Source of the DNA: Chloroflexota bacterium
GTDB lineage: Bacteria; Chloroflexota; Anaerolineae; UBA4142; SHND01
Assembly (NCBI GenBank): GCA_029778615.1
Contig: JAKOPZ010000010.1
Span: forward strand, 1 to 64,000
DNA: 64,000 bases
Direction: 5' to 3'
A program made the translations under genes and the position numbers. A model generated the notes under the pieces. The model worked only from the letters and a program-made list of their open reading frames with translations, ran no database searches and was not told the origin of the DNA. Positions 43,226 through 52,740 of the stretch are shown piece by piece; position 1 is the stretch's first letter, and every line of letters starts with the position of its first letter.

Positions 43226-44676
43226 AAGTATTGCTTGTTGTGCCGCGTTTGGTGCCCGGCGGCGCGTGCCGCTCGACAATTGATTTGGCGCGCGCCGCAG
43301 GCGCGCAATTCCCTTTGCAATTTTCCATTCTCTCGCTAGCCCAAGCCGACCCACAACTTGTACAGCAAGTGAGCGCGGCGGGACTGGAAGTTGTTCCGAA
43401 TCAGGATGCCGAAACGGTCACGCGCGCATTGGCGCACGCGGACATTGTGCATCTCGGATTTTGGAACACGCCCGAAGTGTATGGCTGGCTCAAAGCGCCG
43501 CTGCCCGCGCGGCGTCTCGTTATCACATACCACATCAACGGCGCATTTCCATCCCAAGTTATCACCCAGTCGGTCTTGGAGATGGCGGATTGGAACATTA
43601 TCGCAACCACGCGCACACGCGACCTGCCGGTAGTGCAACGCGCGCGGGCAACGCGCCCCGAACGCTTTTGCATTATTCCTTCCGCCGCGCGCATGGTTGA
43701 CGTTGAATCCGAACGCGCACAAAATCATCGTGTGCGTGTGGGTTACGTAGGAACCGTAGATTTTGTTAAAATGCATCCGCGCTATGTGGAAATGTGCGCG
43801 GCGGTGAATTTGCCCGATGTAACATTTTGCGTCGCCGGTAGTGGGGATGGATTCAAAACACTCGCGCGACAAGCGCAGGCGCGCGGCATTGAGCATCAAT
43901 TTGAGCTGCGCGGATATTTGACACACCCAAATCCGTATCTCGCCACGCTCGATATTTTTGGTTATCCGTTATGTCGCGAAACGTATGCGACGACAGACCT
44001 TGTTGTTCAACAAGCGATGTGGCAAGGCGTGCCGCCGGTCATTCTGCCCTACGGCGGCGTGACCGACCTTGTACAACACCGGGAAACGGGAATGATCGTT
44101 GCGCCCGAAGCGTATGCGGAAACACTTCGCGAACTCGTTTTGAACGAGCCACTGCGCGCGCGGTTGGGCGCGCACGCACGCGCGTACGCGCGCGAACATT
44201 TCGGCGCGGACAAACACGCGGTATCATTACATACCGTGTACGAGCGCGCGATGCAGTTTGATAAAGACACGCGCGCGTGGCACAGTGAAATATCTGCTTC
44301 GCGCTTTGCCGGCGCCGACGCGTTTATGGAATCCATCGGCGGATTTGCCGCGCCGTATCGCGACAGCGCGAACGGTGACGACGCGATGAAAATTCGCGCG
44401 GCAGAGAAACACATCGCCAATGCACTGCCCGGCGAGTCCGGATTCGGTGGCGGAGGATTTTTGGATTATCGGCGCGCGTATCCGCAAGATGCGCTCCTGC
44501 GGTTGTGGTCGGGCTTGGTGCTGGGACAGGCGGGACGTTATGCGCTCGCTGCCGCAGAATTTGCTGCGGCGCGCGCATTTGGTTTGGATGCGGCGCGCGT
44601 CGAGCCCTATTTGCAACGCGTCGCGGAACATCTGCCGCCTTTTGAGCAAGCACAAGAGGCAAAGCATTCGCAATGA
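43222..44676 (+). CDS. Glycosyltransferase family 4 with C-terminal helical extension
   Basis: A 484-residue protein. GT4 domain (1-365): VLLVVPRLVPGGACRSTIDLA, VGYVGTVDFVKMHPRYV, and the donor region PLCRETYATTDLVVQQAMWQGVPPVILPYGG. About 110 extra residues follow, ending in a TPR-like segment (LWSGLVLGQAGRYALAAAEFAAARAFG). ATG 43222 overlaps the upstream stop as ATGA. The extension may bind a partner of the HPr-kinase-like/GT unit. Confidence 0.85.
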   Translation: MKVLLVVPRLVPGGACRSTIDLARAAGAQFPLQFSILSLAQADPQLVQQVSAAGLEVVPNQDAETVTRALAHADIVHLGFWNTPEVYGWLKAPLPARRLVITYHINGAFPSQVITQSVLEMADWNIIATTRTRDLPVVQRARATRPERFCIIPSAARMVDVESERAQNHRVRVGYVGTVDFVKMHPRYVEMCAAVNLPDVTFCVAGSGDGFKTLARQAQARGIEHQFELRGYLTHPNPYLATLDIFGYPLCRETYATTDLVVQQAMWQGVPPVILPYGGVTDLVQHRETGMIVAPEAYAETLRELVLNEPLRARLGAHARAYAREHFGADKHAVSLHTVYERAMQFDKDTRAWHSEISASRFAGADAFMESIGGFAAPYRDSANGDDAMKIRAAEKHIANALPGESGFGGGGFLDYRRAYPQDALLRLWSGLVLGQAGRYALAAAEFAAARAFGLDAARVEPYLQRVAEHLPPFEQAQEAKHSQ

Positions 44677-44751
44677 TCATGTCGCAAGCGAAGCACAATT
44701 CCGCGAATGCTTTGCCCGTACAGGCAAACGTGAGTTTGTTCAAGCTGAAAG

Positions 44752-44757
44752 TATAAT
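44752..44757 (+). promoter_or_regulatory. TATAAT directly before the EEP gene start
   Basis: A perfect -10 box ends one base before ATG 44758. If used, transcription would begin inside the coding frame, so either a downstream TTG (44776) is the true start or the box is fortuitous. No -35 at normal spacing was found. Confidence 0.3.
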
Positions 44758-45555
44758 ATGTCTGAATTTTCGCTGTTGAGTTTAAATACATTTGGACTGC
44801 CGATGTTTTTAGGTGTTGGTCGCTTGCTTCGTCTCACCCGTCAGCTGGACCGCTTTCCAACATCCGTTTTGTGTTTTCAAGAAATTCAGCAAAACGCGTA
44901 TGTTCCGTTATTGAATCGCAGTCTGCCCGACTATCCGCATCGCGCGTTTGAATCAAGTTTCTTTGCGCCGAAAGGCGGCTTGTTCACGGCGGCGCGTCCG
45001 CCGCTGTTGGCGAGTCATTTTGTGCCGTACGAAAATCGCGGACGCCCCTTGAGCGCGGGATTCGCGGATTGGGCGTTGAACAAAGGCGTCCTGCAATCCG
45101 AGATGAATATCGAGGGACAGCGCGTTGTAGTGATGAACACGCATCTACACGCCAACTATGCGGGACACTGGCATCCCGATAACAGCATGTCACGAATTCA
45201 GCGTGACCAGGTGCTGCATCTTGCCGCGATGGTTAATGAACATGATGCCGATACGTTGGTGATTGTGTGCGGCGATTTTAATTTTCCGCGCGGTACGTTT
45301 TTGTACCAAGAACTATTGAGTGCGGCGCCTTTGGACGACCCGCTTGCCGATGACCCGCGTCCAACGTATCGTCCCTTTCCGCTGATGCCGACGAAATATT
45401 CGATTCCGATTGATTTTGTTTTGGTGCGCGCGCCGCTGCACCGCCGCGTGAGGTTAGATGCCGACATAGTGGAAATTCAAGATGAATCGCGCAGGTTCGC
45501 GCCGCGACGTTTCTTGACGGACCACAACGCGCTGACATTGCGCGTGCAATGGTAG
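44758..45555 (+). CDS. Endonuclease/exonuclease/phosphatase (EEP) family hydrolase
   Basis: A 265-residue metal-dependent hydrolase. The EEP motifs appear in order: SLNTFG, CFQEIQQ (metal Glu), NTHLHANY, CGDFNFPRG (catalytic Asp/Asn), IDFVLVRA and LTDHNALTL. Long loops (for example near 100-125) resemble sphingomyelinase-like members, so the substrate may be a phospholipid or nucleic acid. No signal peptide is seen, which favours a cytoplasmic enzyme. Confidence 0.85.
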   Translation: MSEFSLLSLNTFGLPMFLGVGRLLRLTRQLDRFPTSVLCFQEIQQNAYVPLLNRSLPDYPHRAFESSFFAPKGGLFTAARPPLLASHFVPYENRGRPLSAGFADWALNKGVLQSEMNIEGQRVVVMNTHLHANYAGHWHPDNSMSRIQRDQVLHLAAMVNEHDADTLVIVCGDFNFPRGTFLYQELLSAAPLDDPLADDPRPTYRPFPLMPTKYSIPIDFVLVRAPLHRRVRLDADIVEIQDESRRFAPRRFLTDHNALTLRVQW

Positions 45556-45594
45556 CTTTAACATCACACGACGGGACTTGGTTTACAAACTTTG

Positions 45595-48500
45595 ATGGAT
45601 ACGTTACTCGCCTTTATTCCGATTGACCGCCAAATCGCGTTGGCATCGTACATTCCTCTCCGCGCCAACACACGCGGCGCCGCGCTCTTTGCCGACCTGT
45701 CCGGCTTTACGCCGTTGACTGAGGCATTGGTGCGCGCGTTGGGCGCACAGCGCGGCGCGGAAGAATTGACGCGGCAGTTGAATTTGGTGTACGACGCGTT
45801 GATTTCCCAAGTGGAAAATTATCGCGGGACGGTCATCGGCTTTAGCGGAGATGCCATCACGTGTTGGTTTGAAGACGACGAAGGTTTGCGCGCGCTCGCG
45901 GCGGCGTTGGCGATGCAAAGCCAAATGGAAAATTTCGCGGCGGTGCCGATTCCCAATGGCGGGACGGTGGCGCTCGCGCTCAAAGCGGCGGTGGTCAGCG
46001 GACCCGTGCGGCGTTTTGCCGTCGGCGACCCCGAAATCCAATTGATTGATGTTTTGGCGGGCGCGACGCTGGACCGGCTCGCGGAAACCGAACATCACGC
46101 GGACAAAGGCGAAGTGGTAACGAACGCGCAAACTGCGCGCGCGCTCGGCGATGCCATTCATGTGGCGCGGTGGAAACAAGAACACGATGTCGCGTATGCT
46201 GTCGTGGACGCGCTGCGGCATCAAGTGGTACCGCAACCGTGGGAACGTCCCGAACGCAACGCGCTGCGCGCCGACGAAATTCGCCCATGGCTTTTGCCCG
46301 AAGTGTTTACGCGCCTTTCCTCCGCGCAGCCGTCCTTTCTTGCCGAGTTGCGCCCGGCGGTTTCACTGTTCATGCGTTTTGGCGGAATTGATTTTGAACA
46401 AGACGCAGACGCGGGCGCCAAGCTCGACGCGTATGTGAAATGGGTTCAAGGCGTTGTCCATGCCTACGACGGCATTCTCGTCCAACTCACCATCGGCGAC
46501 AAAGGCAGCTATTTGTATGCCGCGTTCGGCGCGCCCATCGCGCATGATGACGACGCCATTCGCGCGGTGCGCGCCGCGCGCGAATTGCAGCAGCCCCCCG
46601 CGCATTTGCATTACATCACGCCGCCGCAAATCGGCATCAGTCGCGGGCGCATGCGCGTTGGTCCGTATGGCGGCACCACGCGCCGCACGTATGGTGTTTT
46701 GGGCGACGAAGTAAACGTCGCCGCGCGTTTGATGCAAGCCGCGCGCGAGGGACAAATTCTCGTCACCGAGCGCGTTGCCGATGTGACCGAGCGCGCGTTC
46801 GAGTACGAACGGCTCGAACCCATTCGCGTCAAAGGGAAAAGTGAACCGCTGCGGATTCTGGCATTGACGCGCGAACGCGCCGAAGTTGCGCGCGCGATGG
46901 AAGAAGATTACGCGCTGCCAATGGTCGGACGCACACAGGAACTCGAAATCATTCAACACGCCGTCGAGCGCGCGAGCGGCGGCGAAGGACAAGTGATTGT
47001 TTTGATGGGCGAAGCGGGGGTGGGCAAATCGCGTTTGGCGCACGAAGCGCTGCGGCGCGCGGTGCGCGCGGGGTTTGAACAGTATCGCGGCGAATGTCCC
47101 TCGTACGGCGCCAACAGCAGTTATTTGGTTTGGCATTCCATTTGGCGCGCGTTTTTTGAAATCGCGAACGATGTGACACTTGCAGAGCAAATCGCGCAAT
47201 TGGAAACGCAGCTGCGCGAAATTAATCCGAATCTCGTTTTGCGCGCGCCCCTGCTCGGCGCGGCGCTGAACCTTCCGATTCCCGAAAACGACTTGACACG
47301 TTCGCTCGACGCGCGCGTACGAAAACAATTACTGGAAGGATTACTGCTCGAATGTGTTCGCGCGCGCGCGCTGGAAACACCCCTCGTCTTTTTATTGGAA
47401 GACTTGCATTGGATTGACGCGCTGTCACAGGACTTGTTGGAGGCGCTGGCGCGCGATGCCACCGACCTCCCCAATCTCTTTATCGTCACGCTTCGCCCGC
47501 CCGATTTGGAACGCGGCGGCGCGCGCGGCGAAGCCACCACACGGCTCTTGCGTCTCGCGCATACCACGCTCTTGCAGCTCGCCGACTTTTCACGCGAGGA
47601 TGCGGCGCAGTTGATTGCAATGAAATGGCAGCAAGAAGATGAGGGCAGGCGACCGCTGGACGCGCAAGTTGTGGAACGCTTGACCGCGCGCGCCGGTGGC
47701 AATCCGTTTTATATCGAGGAACTGTTGAACTATATGCGCGACCGCGGACTCGACCCGCGCGACCCGCGCACGCTCGACGCGTTAGATTTGCCCGATAGTT
47801 TGTCGTCGTTGATTCTCAGTCGCATTGACCGCTTGTCCGAAGCGCAGCGCTCCACCCTCAAAGTGGCGAGCATCATCGGCAGGCAATTTTCGTTTCAGTG
47901 GTTGTGGGGCGTCTATCCCACACTGGGCGAAACGACGACTGTGCGTACGGACCTCGACGACATGAGCCGCCTTGATTTGACGCCGCTCGACCAGCCCGAC
48001 CCACAGCGCTCGTACATTTTTCGTCATGCGCTCACGCATCAAGTGACGTACGAAAGTCAACCCTACGCGACCCGCGCGGAATTGCACGGACACCTCGGTT
48101 ATTTTTTGGAAACGGCGTATGGAGATGAAATTGAAAACTATGTTGACTTGTTGGCGTACCATTTTGACCGCAGTGAAGTGACCGCCAAGCGGCGCGAATA
48201 TTTAATCAAGGCAGGCGAACAAGCCCAAGCGGAATACGCGAACGACGCGGCGATTTCGTATTATCGGCGCGTGCTGCCGCTTTTGAGCCGACCCGAAAAA
48301 CTTGGCATCATGTTGAAACTCGGGCAAGTCTATGAAGTGGTCGGACAGTGGAATGAAGCGAGCACGTTGTATCAAGAGGGTTTGGAATTGGCAGGACAAT
48401 TGCACGATGCCGCTGCGGATGCGCGCTATCGCGCCGCGCTCGGTGTACTGTCGCGCAAGCGCGGCGATTTTGCCGCCGCAACCGAGTGGCTGGACCAAGC

Positions 48501-49281
48501 GCGCACCCGATTTCAAGAATTGAACGACCGCGCCGGTATTGGACAGGTGCTGCACGAATCCGGCACCCTCGCGGCGCAGCAGGGTGAACTGGATAAGGCG
48601 CGCGCCTGTTATCAAGAGAGTTTAGAGATTCGCCGCGCAGCGGATGAAAAACGTTTGATAGGAAATCTGTTGAGTAATCTCGGCATCATTGCGCGCATGA
48701 AAGGCGAGTACGAGAGCGCGGAAGCATTGTACGGCGAAGCATTGACCCTGCGCCGCGAAATCGGAGACCGCTGGGGCATTGCCGTTTCACTGAACAATCT
48801 CGGACTGCTGAAACGCTTTCAAGGCGAATTCGCGCAAGGACGCGCGATGTTGGAAGAATCGCTCGCGCTGTGGCGTGAAATCGGTGACCGTTGGTTTTTG
48901 GCAAACACGCTGACCAGTTTGGGCGAAGTTTTGATTGACCAGAGCGAGGGCACCGCCGCACGTGAACGTTTGGAAGAGAGTCTCACCATTACACGCGCGC
49001 TGGGCGATAAACGTTCGATTGCGTTCTTGTTGGAAAATTTTGCGCGCGTTGGCATTTTGCAGCGCGAAGCACTGCGCGCGGTCAAACTCGCGGGCGCGGC
49101 GAGCGCGCTGCGTCAATCTATTGGCGCGCCGCTGCCGGAAGCAGAGCAAAAGATTTTGGACGAACGATTGCAAACGGCGCGCGAGACGTATGGGGAACAG
49201 GTCGTGCAGGAGATGTGGGAGGCGGGCAAACAATTGACGATGGATGAAGCGATGGCATACGCGCTATCCGACGCGACTTGA
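45595..49281 (+). CDS. Adenylate/guanylate cyclase-AAA ATPase-TPR regulator
   Basis: A 1228-residue protein. Two class III cyclase domains come first. Domain 1 (about 25-200) holds both metal Asp residues (FADLSGF, D34; FSGDAIT, D86). Domain 2 (about 255-420) has Arg261 at the first metal position but carries the transition-state pair in VNVAARL (Asn374, Arg378). An AAA/NB-ARC-like ATPase (Walker A GEAGVGKS, 472-479; FLLEDLHWID) and about eight TPR units (roughly 880-1190) follow. The pair probably works as an internal pseudo-heterodimer. TTG 45592 is one codon earlier and less likely. Confidence 0.88.
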   Translation: MDTLLAFIPIDRQIALASYIPLRANTRGAALFADLSGFTPLTEALVRALGAQRGAEELTRQLNLVYDALISQVENYRGTVIGFSGDAITCWFEDDEGLRALAAALAMQSQMENFAAVPIPNGGTVALALKAAVVSGPVRRFAVGDPEIQLIDVLAGATLDRLAETEHHADKGEVVTNAQTARALGDAIHVARWKQEHDVAYAVVDALRHQVVPQPWERPERNALRADEIRPWLLPEVFTRLSSAQPSFLAELRPAVSLFMRFGGIDFEQDADAGAKLDAYVKWVQGVVHAYDGILVQLTIGDKGSYLYAAFGAPIAHDDDAIRAVRAARELQQPPAHLHYITPPQIGISRGRMRVGPYGGTTRRTYGVLGDEVNVAARLMQAAREGQILVTERVADVTERAFEYERLEPIRVKGKSEPLRILALTRERAEVARAMEEDYALPMVGRTQELEIIQHAVERASGGEGQVIVLMGEAGVGKSRLAHEALRRAVRAGFEQYRGECPSYGANSSYLVWHSIWRAFFEIANDVTLAEQIAQLETQLREINPNLVLRAPLLGAALNLPIPENDLTRSLDARVRKQLLEGLLLECVRARALETPLVFLLEDLHWIDALSQDLLEALARDATDLPNLFIVTLRPPDLERGGARGEATTRLLRLAHTTLLQLADFSREDAAQLIAMKWQQEDEGRRPLDAQVVERLTARAGGNPFYIEELLNYMRDRGLDPRDPRTLDALDLPDSLSSLILSRIDRLSEAQRSTLKVASIIGRQFSFQWLWGVYPTLGETTTVRTDLDDMSRLDLTPLDQPDPQRSYIFRHALTHQVTYESQPYATRAELHGHLGYFLETAYGDEIENYVDLLAYHFDRSEVTAKRREYLIKAGEQAQAEYANDAAISYYRRVLPLLSRPEKLGIMLKLGQVYEVVGQWNEASTLYQEGLELAGQLHDAAADARYRAALGVLSRKRGDFAAATEWLDQARTRFQELNDRAGIGQVLHESGTLAAQQGELDKARACYQESLEIRRAADEKRLIGNLLSNLGIIARMKGEYESAEALYGEALTLRREIGDRWGIAVSLNNLGLLKRFQGEFAQGRAMLEESLALWREIGDRWFLANTLTSLGEVLIDQSEGTAARERLEESLTITRALGDKRSIAFLLENFARVGILQREALRAVKLAGAASALRQSIGAPLPEAEQKILDERLQTARETYGEQVVQEMWEAGKQLTMDEAMAYALSDAT

Positions 49282-49286
49282 CGCGC

Positions 49287-50129
49287 TCAATGCATTAGCT
49301 CCAGAACATAGAAACTTTGCGCGCGACCTTGCGCGTCCGTTGCGTTGAAAAAATCGGTTGCCGCGTAGCCCATTTCAAACGCGCGCTCCAAGCTGGCGCG
49401 CGTTTTTTCGCGCCATTCGATTGCCAAAGGCAGGTTGCGCCGCTTGACCGTGTAAAGATTGGCAGGGATTTCGACGAGCAGAGTTTCGCCTTCCAACGGG
49501 CGCTCGCTCACAATACGCGGCAGCGCGTCCGCTGTCCATTCAATTGTGTACACACGCGGCAAATGTTTCATTTCCTCCGTCTGCCGCGTTTCTGTTGCGC
49601 GTGCGGCGACGCGTGGACTTGTGAGAAACCATTCAACCTCGAAGCGGTCCGAAGCAATTCCCGCATTCAACGCGTCCGTCATTTCCCCATATGCGTTGCG
49701 AAAATAACGTCGCGCGATGGCGCCGAGACGCGCGAGATTGAGATGTGCGTTGCCTGCTTGCAGTGGGTCAAAAGTCCAAGTCATTAAATCGAGTCCTTGC
49801 TTGAGCGCCTCGTCACGTTGAAACCATTTCAGCCGCGCGCCCACACCATGTCCCTGCGCTTCACGTACTACGGCGAGCATGTGCGAGGTGTGTTTCAAGC
49901 GCCGCGTGCCGTTAACCGTTTCACTGCCGAGAAACCCGAACGCGAAACCGAGCATTTGCGCGTTCGCGAACGCGCCGACCAAGAGCCCGCCATTTTTGAT
50001 GGCAGTGATGAGCAGATTCGCGGGAACGACCTCGTGATAATCGGGCATGTCCCACACGCGCTTTTGCAATTCCTCACACTGCAAACAATCGTCCCACGTT
50101 TTGCACAATCGAATTTCAACGTCGCTCAT
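49287..50129 (-). CDS. GNAT-like acyltransferase, COG3375 type
   Basis: A 280-residue protein. The N-terminal half has the GNAT pattern: VEIRLCKTWDDCLQCEELQKRVW, LVGAFANAQMLGFAFGFLG, and the acetyl-CoA loop VVREAQGHGVGARLKWFQRDEALKQG. The large C-terminal half matches the uncharacterised COG3375 layout. The acceptor is unknown. ATG 50129 avoids an extension into the terminator. It ends 5 nt from the convergent cyclase gene. Confidence 0.75.
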   Translation of the reverse strand: MSDVEIRLCKTWDDCLQCEELQKRVWDMPDYHEVVPANLLITAIKNGGLLVGAFANAQMLGFAFGFLGSETVNGTRRLKHTSHMLAVVREAQGHGVGARLKWFQRDEALKQGLDLMTWTFDPLQAGNAHLNLARLGAIARRYFRNAYGEMTDALNAGIASDRFEVEWFLTSPRVAARATETRQTEEMKHLPRVYTIEWTADALPRIVSERPLEGETLLVEIPANLYTVKRRNLPLAIEWREKTRASLERAFEMGYAATDFFNATDAQGRAQSFYVLELMH

Positions 50130-50162
50130 GTCAAGAAATGCGGTGCCGCGAACTGCGGCGCT

Positions 50163-50199
50163 CAAAAAAACAATTCACGCGGCGTTAGCGTGAATTGTT
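50163..50199 (-). terminator. Intrinsic terminator of the Fn3 gene
   Basis: AACAATTCACGC (50169-50180) pairs perfectly with GCGTGAATTGTT (50188-50199). On the minus strand it is followed by TTTTTTTGAG, ending the 50208-50813 unit. Confidence 0.75.
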
Positions 50200-50207
50200 T
50201 TCGCAAA

Positions 50208-50813
50208 TTATTTTTCGGGTGAGCGAAATGATTCGGGCATTGACCATGGTCCCCAGCCCGCATCGTTTCCGCCGCGCACCCGCCATTTGTACATTGTGGC
50301 GGGCTTGAGTTCGTGCGCGGCATCCAATGTAATCGCCGTTTGCGCCGCAATGAGGGAAGCGCTTTTGCCGCGACCAAAGTGAGGGTCGGGTGACCATTCC
50401 ACTTCATAGCGCGTGGCGCCGCCGACGTACATCCAGCGCAGGTTTGGCGTAAGCGAGCTAATGGGCAGACCGCCTTTGGGCACGAGAATGCTCGGCGCGC
50501 CAACAGGCGCTTCCAGCGGACGCGGCGGGGGCAAAACCACCGGCGGGCGCGTTACTTCGGGGCGCGTGATGGTGATGGATGGCGGTTTCTTTTTAACAGG
50601 CGGGGCTTGCGCGGGCACGACGGCAGCTTTGCCGTTGGGCTTGGCTTTTTTCGCCACTTTGGCTGCCGCTTTGGTTTGGGGTGCTCTCGACGCTTTTGCT
50701 CTTTTGCTTGGTGCCGATGGGCGCGGTTTCACGTCGCGCGCGGCGAGTTTTTTCAAGAAACCAACCACTCCTCGCGACGTCGATTTCGATTTTGCATTTT
50801 TCTTGTCAGCCAT
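50208..50813 (-). CDS. Basic low-complexity protein with fibronectin type III domain
   Basis: A 201-residue protein. The first ~100 residues are Lys/Ala/Pro-rich and likely disordered; the rest (about 108-198) is an Fn3-like domain with LTPNLRWMYVGGATRYEVEWSPDPHF and TMYKWRVRGGNDAGWGPWS. There is no signal peptide or membrane segment, which is odd for an Fn3 protein in a bacterium. It lies just after the large lipoprotein on the same strand. Function is unknown; it may bind nucleic acid or polymer through the basic tail. Confidence 0.65.
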   Translation of the reverse strand: MADKKNAKSKSTSRGVVGFLKKLAARDVKPRPSAPSKRAKASRAPQTKAAAKVAKKAKPNGKAAVVPAQAPPVKKKPPSITITRPEVTRPPVVLPPPRPLEAPVGAPSILVPKGGLPISSLTPNLRWMYVGGATRYEVEWSPDPHFGRGKSASLIAAQTAITLDAAHELKPATMYKWRVRGGNDAGWGPWSMPESFRSPEK

Positions 50814-50828
50814 AATAGATTGCCTTCT

Positions 50829-52628
50829 TCAAGGCGCGAGACACGGATTCGGTTCGGACGAGCTATTGCGCCAGCCGCACCATGATTGACCGCCATTCCA
50901 GTTCCCGCTGAACTGCAGTGCATTGTATCCGGCGAGAAAGAATTGGATTGTCCCTTGACTCGCGTTACTAATTTTCCAATTTCCCGTCAAAATGGTTTGA
51001 CCGCTCCCGTATGTGATGGTCCCGTTAATCGTGCCGTTGCAATACGTTCCGGTCACGGTGTTATCTTTGCGCGTCAGCTGCATGTCGCACAATGTCGTGC
51101 CGCTGTATTTTGTGTTCCAATTGCCCTGAAAGCTGCAACCGTTCGGAAAGTTTTGTCCGGGGCGCGCGCCGCACCAGCTGTTTGTGCCGTTCCAATTTCC
51201 CGTAAAGCGTTTGCCGTCGCCACTCAAAGTAAATTCAATCGGCAATGTTTGATTCTTGGTGTAGGTTCCGGTCAAGACATTTCCGGACACGATGCCCGCA
51301 AGCACCCCGTTCCCGCCTTCCAAATCATTTTGATACGTTCCGGTGACGGTGGTCCCATTTTGCGTCAAGGTCATTGTCCCAAAATTGTGCACCCACTGCC
51401 CCGCGAAATTTCCGGCTGCCGCGTTCACTGTAATCGTCACTGTTTTCTGGCGCGTCTGTCCGCTGTTGTTGCATTTCGCGGTAAGCGTGTAATCGGTCGT
51501 CGCGTTGGGCGAAACGACGCGGTTGCCGGGCGTGATGATGCCTTCGTTGCTAAACTCGCCGCCGTCGAGCCGCGCTTCGCTCGCATTCGTTACTGCGCTC
51601 CAACTCAACGTGGTGGATTGTCCCGCCGTAATCGTGGTGGAAGAGGCGGTAAAGGTGAAATCATTCGGTTGACCCGAACAACCGGCGACAGTTGGCGGGG
51701 GCGTGTTGGTTGGAGGAACGGCTGTTACGGGTGCAGGTACGTTGATGACGACAGACAATGTAGGTCCAAACAATTGTCCGGCGGAACCGCGCATCCGCCA
51801 ATTTCCGGTGTACACGCCATACGCGGCGGGCGAAGTCATCGGCACCACCAAATCGGCGGTCGCGCCGGGCTGCGTCAAGGGAACGGGATATACACCGCTC
51901 GTTGCCATTTGCGTGCCGCTGACAAATACAAAGGAATAGTTATCCCAAACGCACGTGCCGTTATTTTGAACGCGCCACGTTTTGGTAAAGACCGCGTTCG
52001 GCACAAAAATTGTGCCGTCGGGAATTGTGACATCCGCAATGAACTTGGCGCTAACAACGCAAGTGGGCGGCGCGGTGGGCGGCGGAACATCCGTGGCGGG
52101 AATCGGTGTGGTGGTGATGAGGACGGTCACAACCGGAATCGGAGTGGGAACATCGGTTTGCGGAATGTTTGTATCTTGAGGGGTGGCAGTGGCAAGCGGG
52201 ACCGCCGTGGCAATCGAACCAATCGGCGTTGGCGGAACACTTCCGCCCTGCTCTTTAACATTGACCAAAATACCGCTGTCGGACGTCGCGCCTTGCGAAT
52301 TGGTCGCGCGAACGGTAATTGTATGCTGTCCGACAGTTCCGGCAGTCCAGGTTTGAATCAATGAAAACTGCGCCTGTCCTTGTGTAACCGGACTGGGGTC
52401 TTCTTGTACGACGTTGCCGTCCACGAGCAAAGAAACTTTGACGATTCCTGAAGGGTCCGTCGAAGTGGATTGGACGACTACATTTTCGCCACTGACATAC
52501 ACACTCCCGCTTGGCGGCGAAGCAATGATAACTGTGGGTTTGGTCGCCTGACCGCCGATACCCTGACAGCCGATTATGACAAGCGCGAGAGCCGCGAAAA
52601 CTTGCGAGAGTATGATGTTTTTTCGCAC
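50829..52628 (-). CDS. Large multi-domain lipoprotein with Ig-like, NBR1-like and duplicated beta domains
   Basis: A 599-residue lipoprotein. Signal with Cys21 in VIIGC; Ig-like domain (about 28-120); Thr/Pro-rich linker; NBR1-like Ig domain (about 190-300, VFTKTWRVQNNGTCVWDNYSFVF); a third Ig-like domain (about 318-405, STTITAGQSTTLSWS); then two ~88-residue beta-rich repeats, each ending with a SWCG motif and a C-terminal Cys. The start is GTG 52628 with AAGGA about 5 nt upstream and a good promoter. Likely a surface adhesion or glycan-binding protein. Confidence 0.83.
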   Translation of the reverse strand: MRKNIILSQVFAALALVIIGCQGIGGQATKPTVIIASPPSGSVYVSGENVVVQSTSTDPSGIVKVSLLVDGNVVQEDPSPVTQGQAQFSLIQTWTAGTVGQHTITVRATNSQGATSDSGILVNVKEQGGSVPPTPIGSIATAVPLATATPQDTNIPQTDVPTPIPVVTVLITTTPIPATDVPPPTAPPTCVVSAKFIADVTIPDGTIFVPNAVFTKTWRVQNNGTCVWDNYSFVFVSGTQMATSGVYPVPLTQPGATADLVVPMTSPAAYGVYTGNWRMRGSAGQLFGPTLSVVINVPAPVTAVPPTNTPPPTVAGCSGQPNDFTFTASSTTITAGQSTTLSWSAVTNASEARLDGGEFSNEGIITPGNRVVSPNATTDYTLTAKCNNSGQTRQKTVTITVNAAAGNFAGQWVHNFGTMTLTQNGTTVTGTYQNDLEGGNGVLAGIVSGNVLTGTYTKNQTLPIEFTLSGDGKRFTGNWNGTNSWCGARPGQNFPNGCSFQGNWNTKYSGTTLCDMQLTRKDNTVTGTYCNGTINGTITYGSGQTILTGNWKISNASQGTIQFFLAGYNALQFSGNWNGGQSWCGWRNSSSEPNPCLAP

Positions 52629-52663
52629 AATTAGTCCTTGTTCGGTGGATTCCCCTGCCGACA

Positions 52664-52692
52664 AGTATAACATAGAGCGTTTGCTTATTCAA
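52664..52692 (-). promoter_or_regulatory. Promoter of the large lipoprotein gene
   Basis: On the minus strand: TTGAAT (52692-52687), 17-nt spacer, TATACT (52669-52664). Transcription would start near 52657, giving a ~29-nt leader with AAGGA before GTG 52628, the normal arrangement. Confidence 0.65.
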
Positions 52693-52740
52693 CCTTTGTG
52701 CGCGGATTGTAAAAATTGTGCGGATTGTTTGTTCGCTTAC

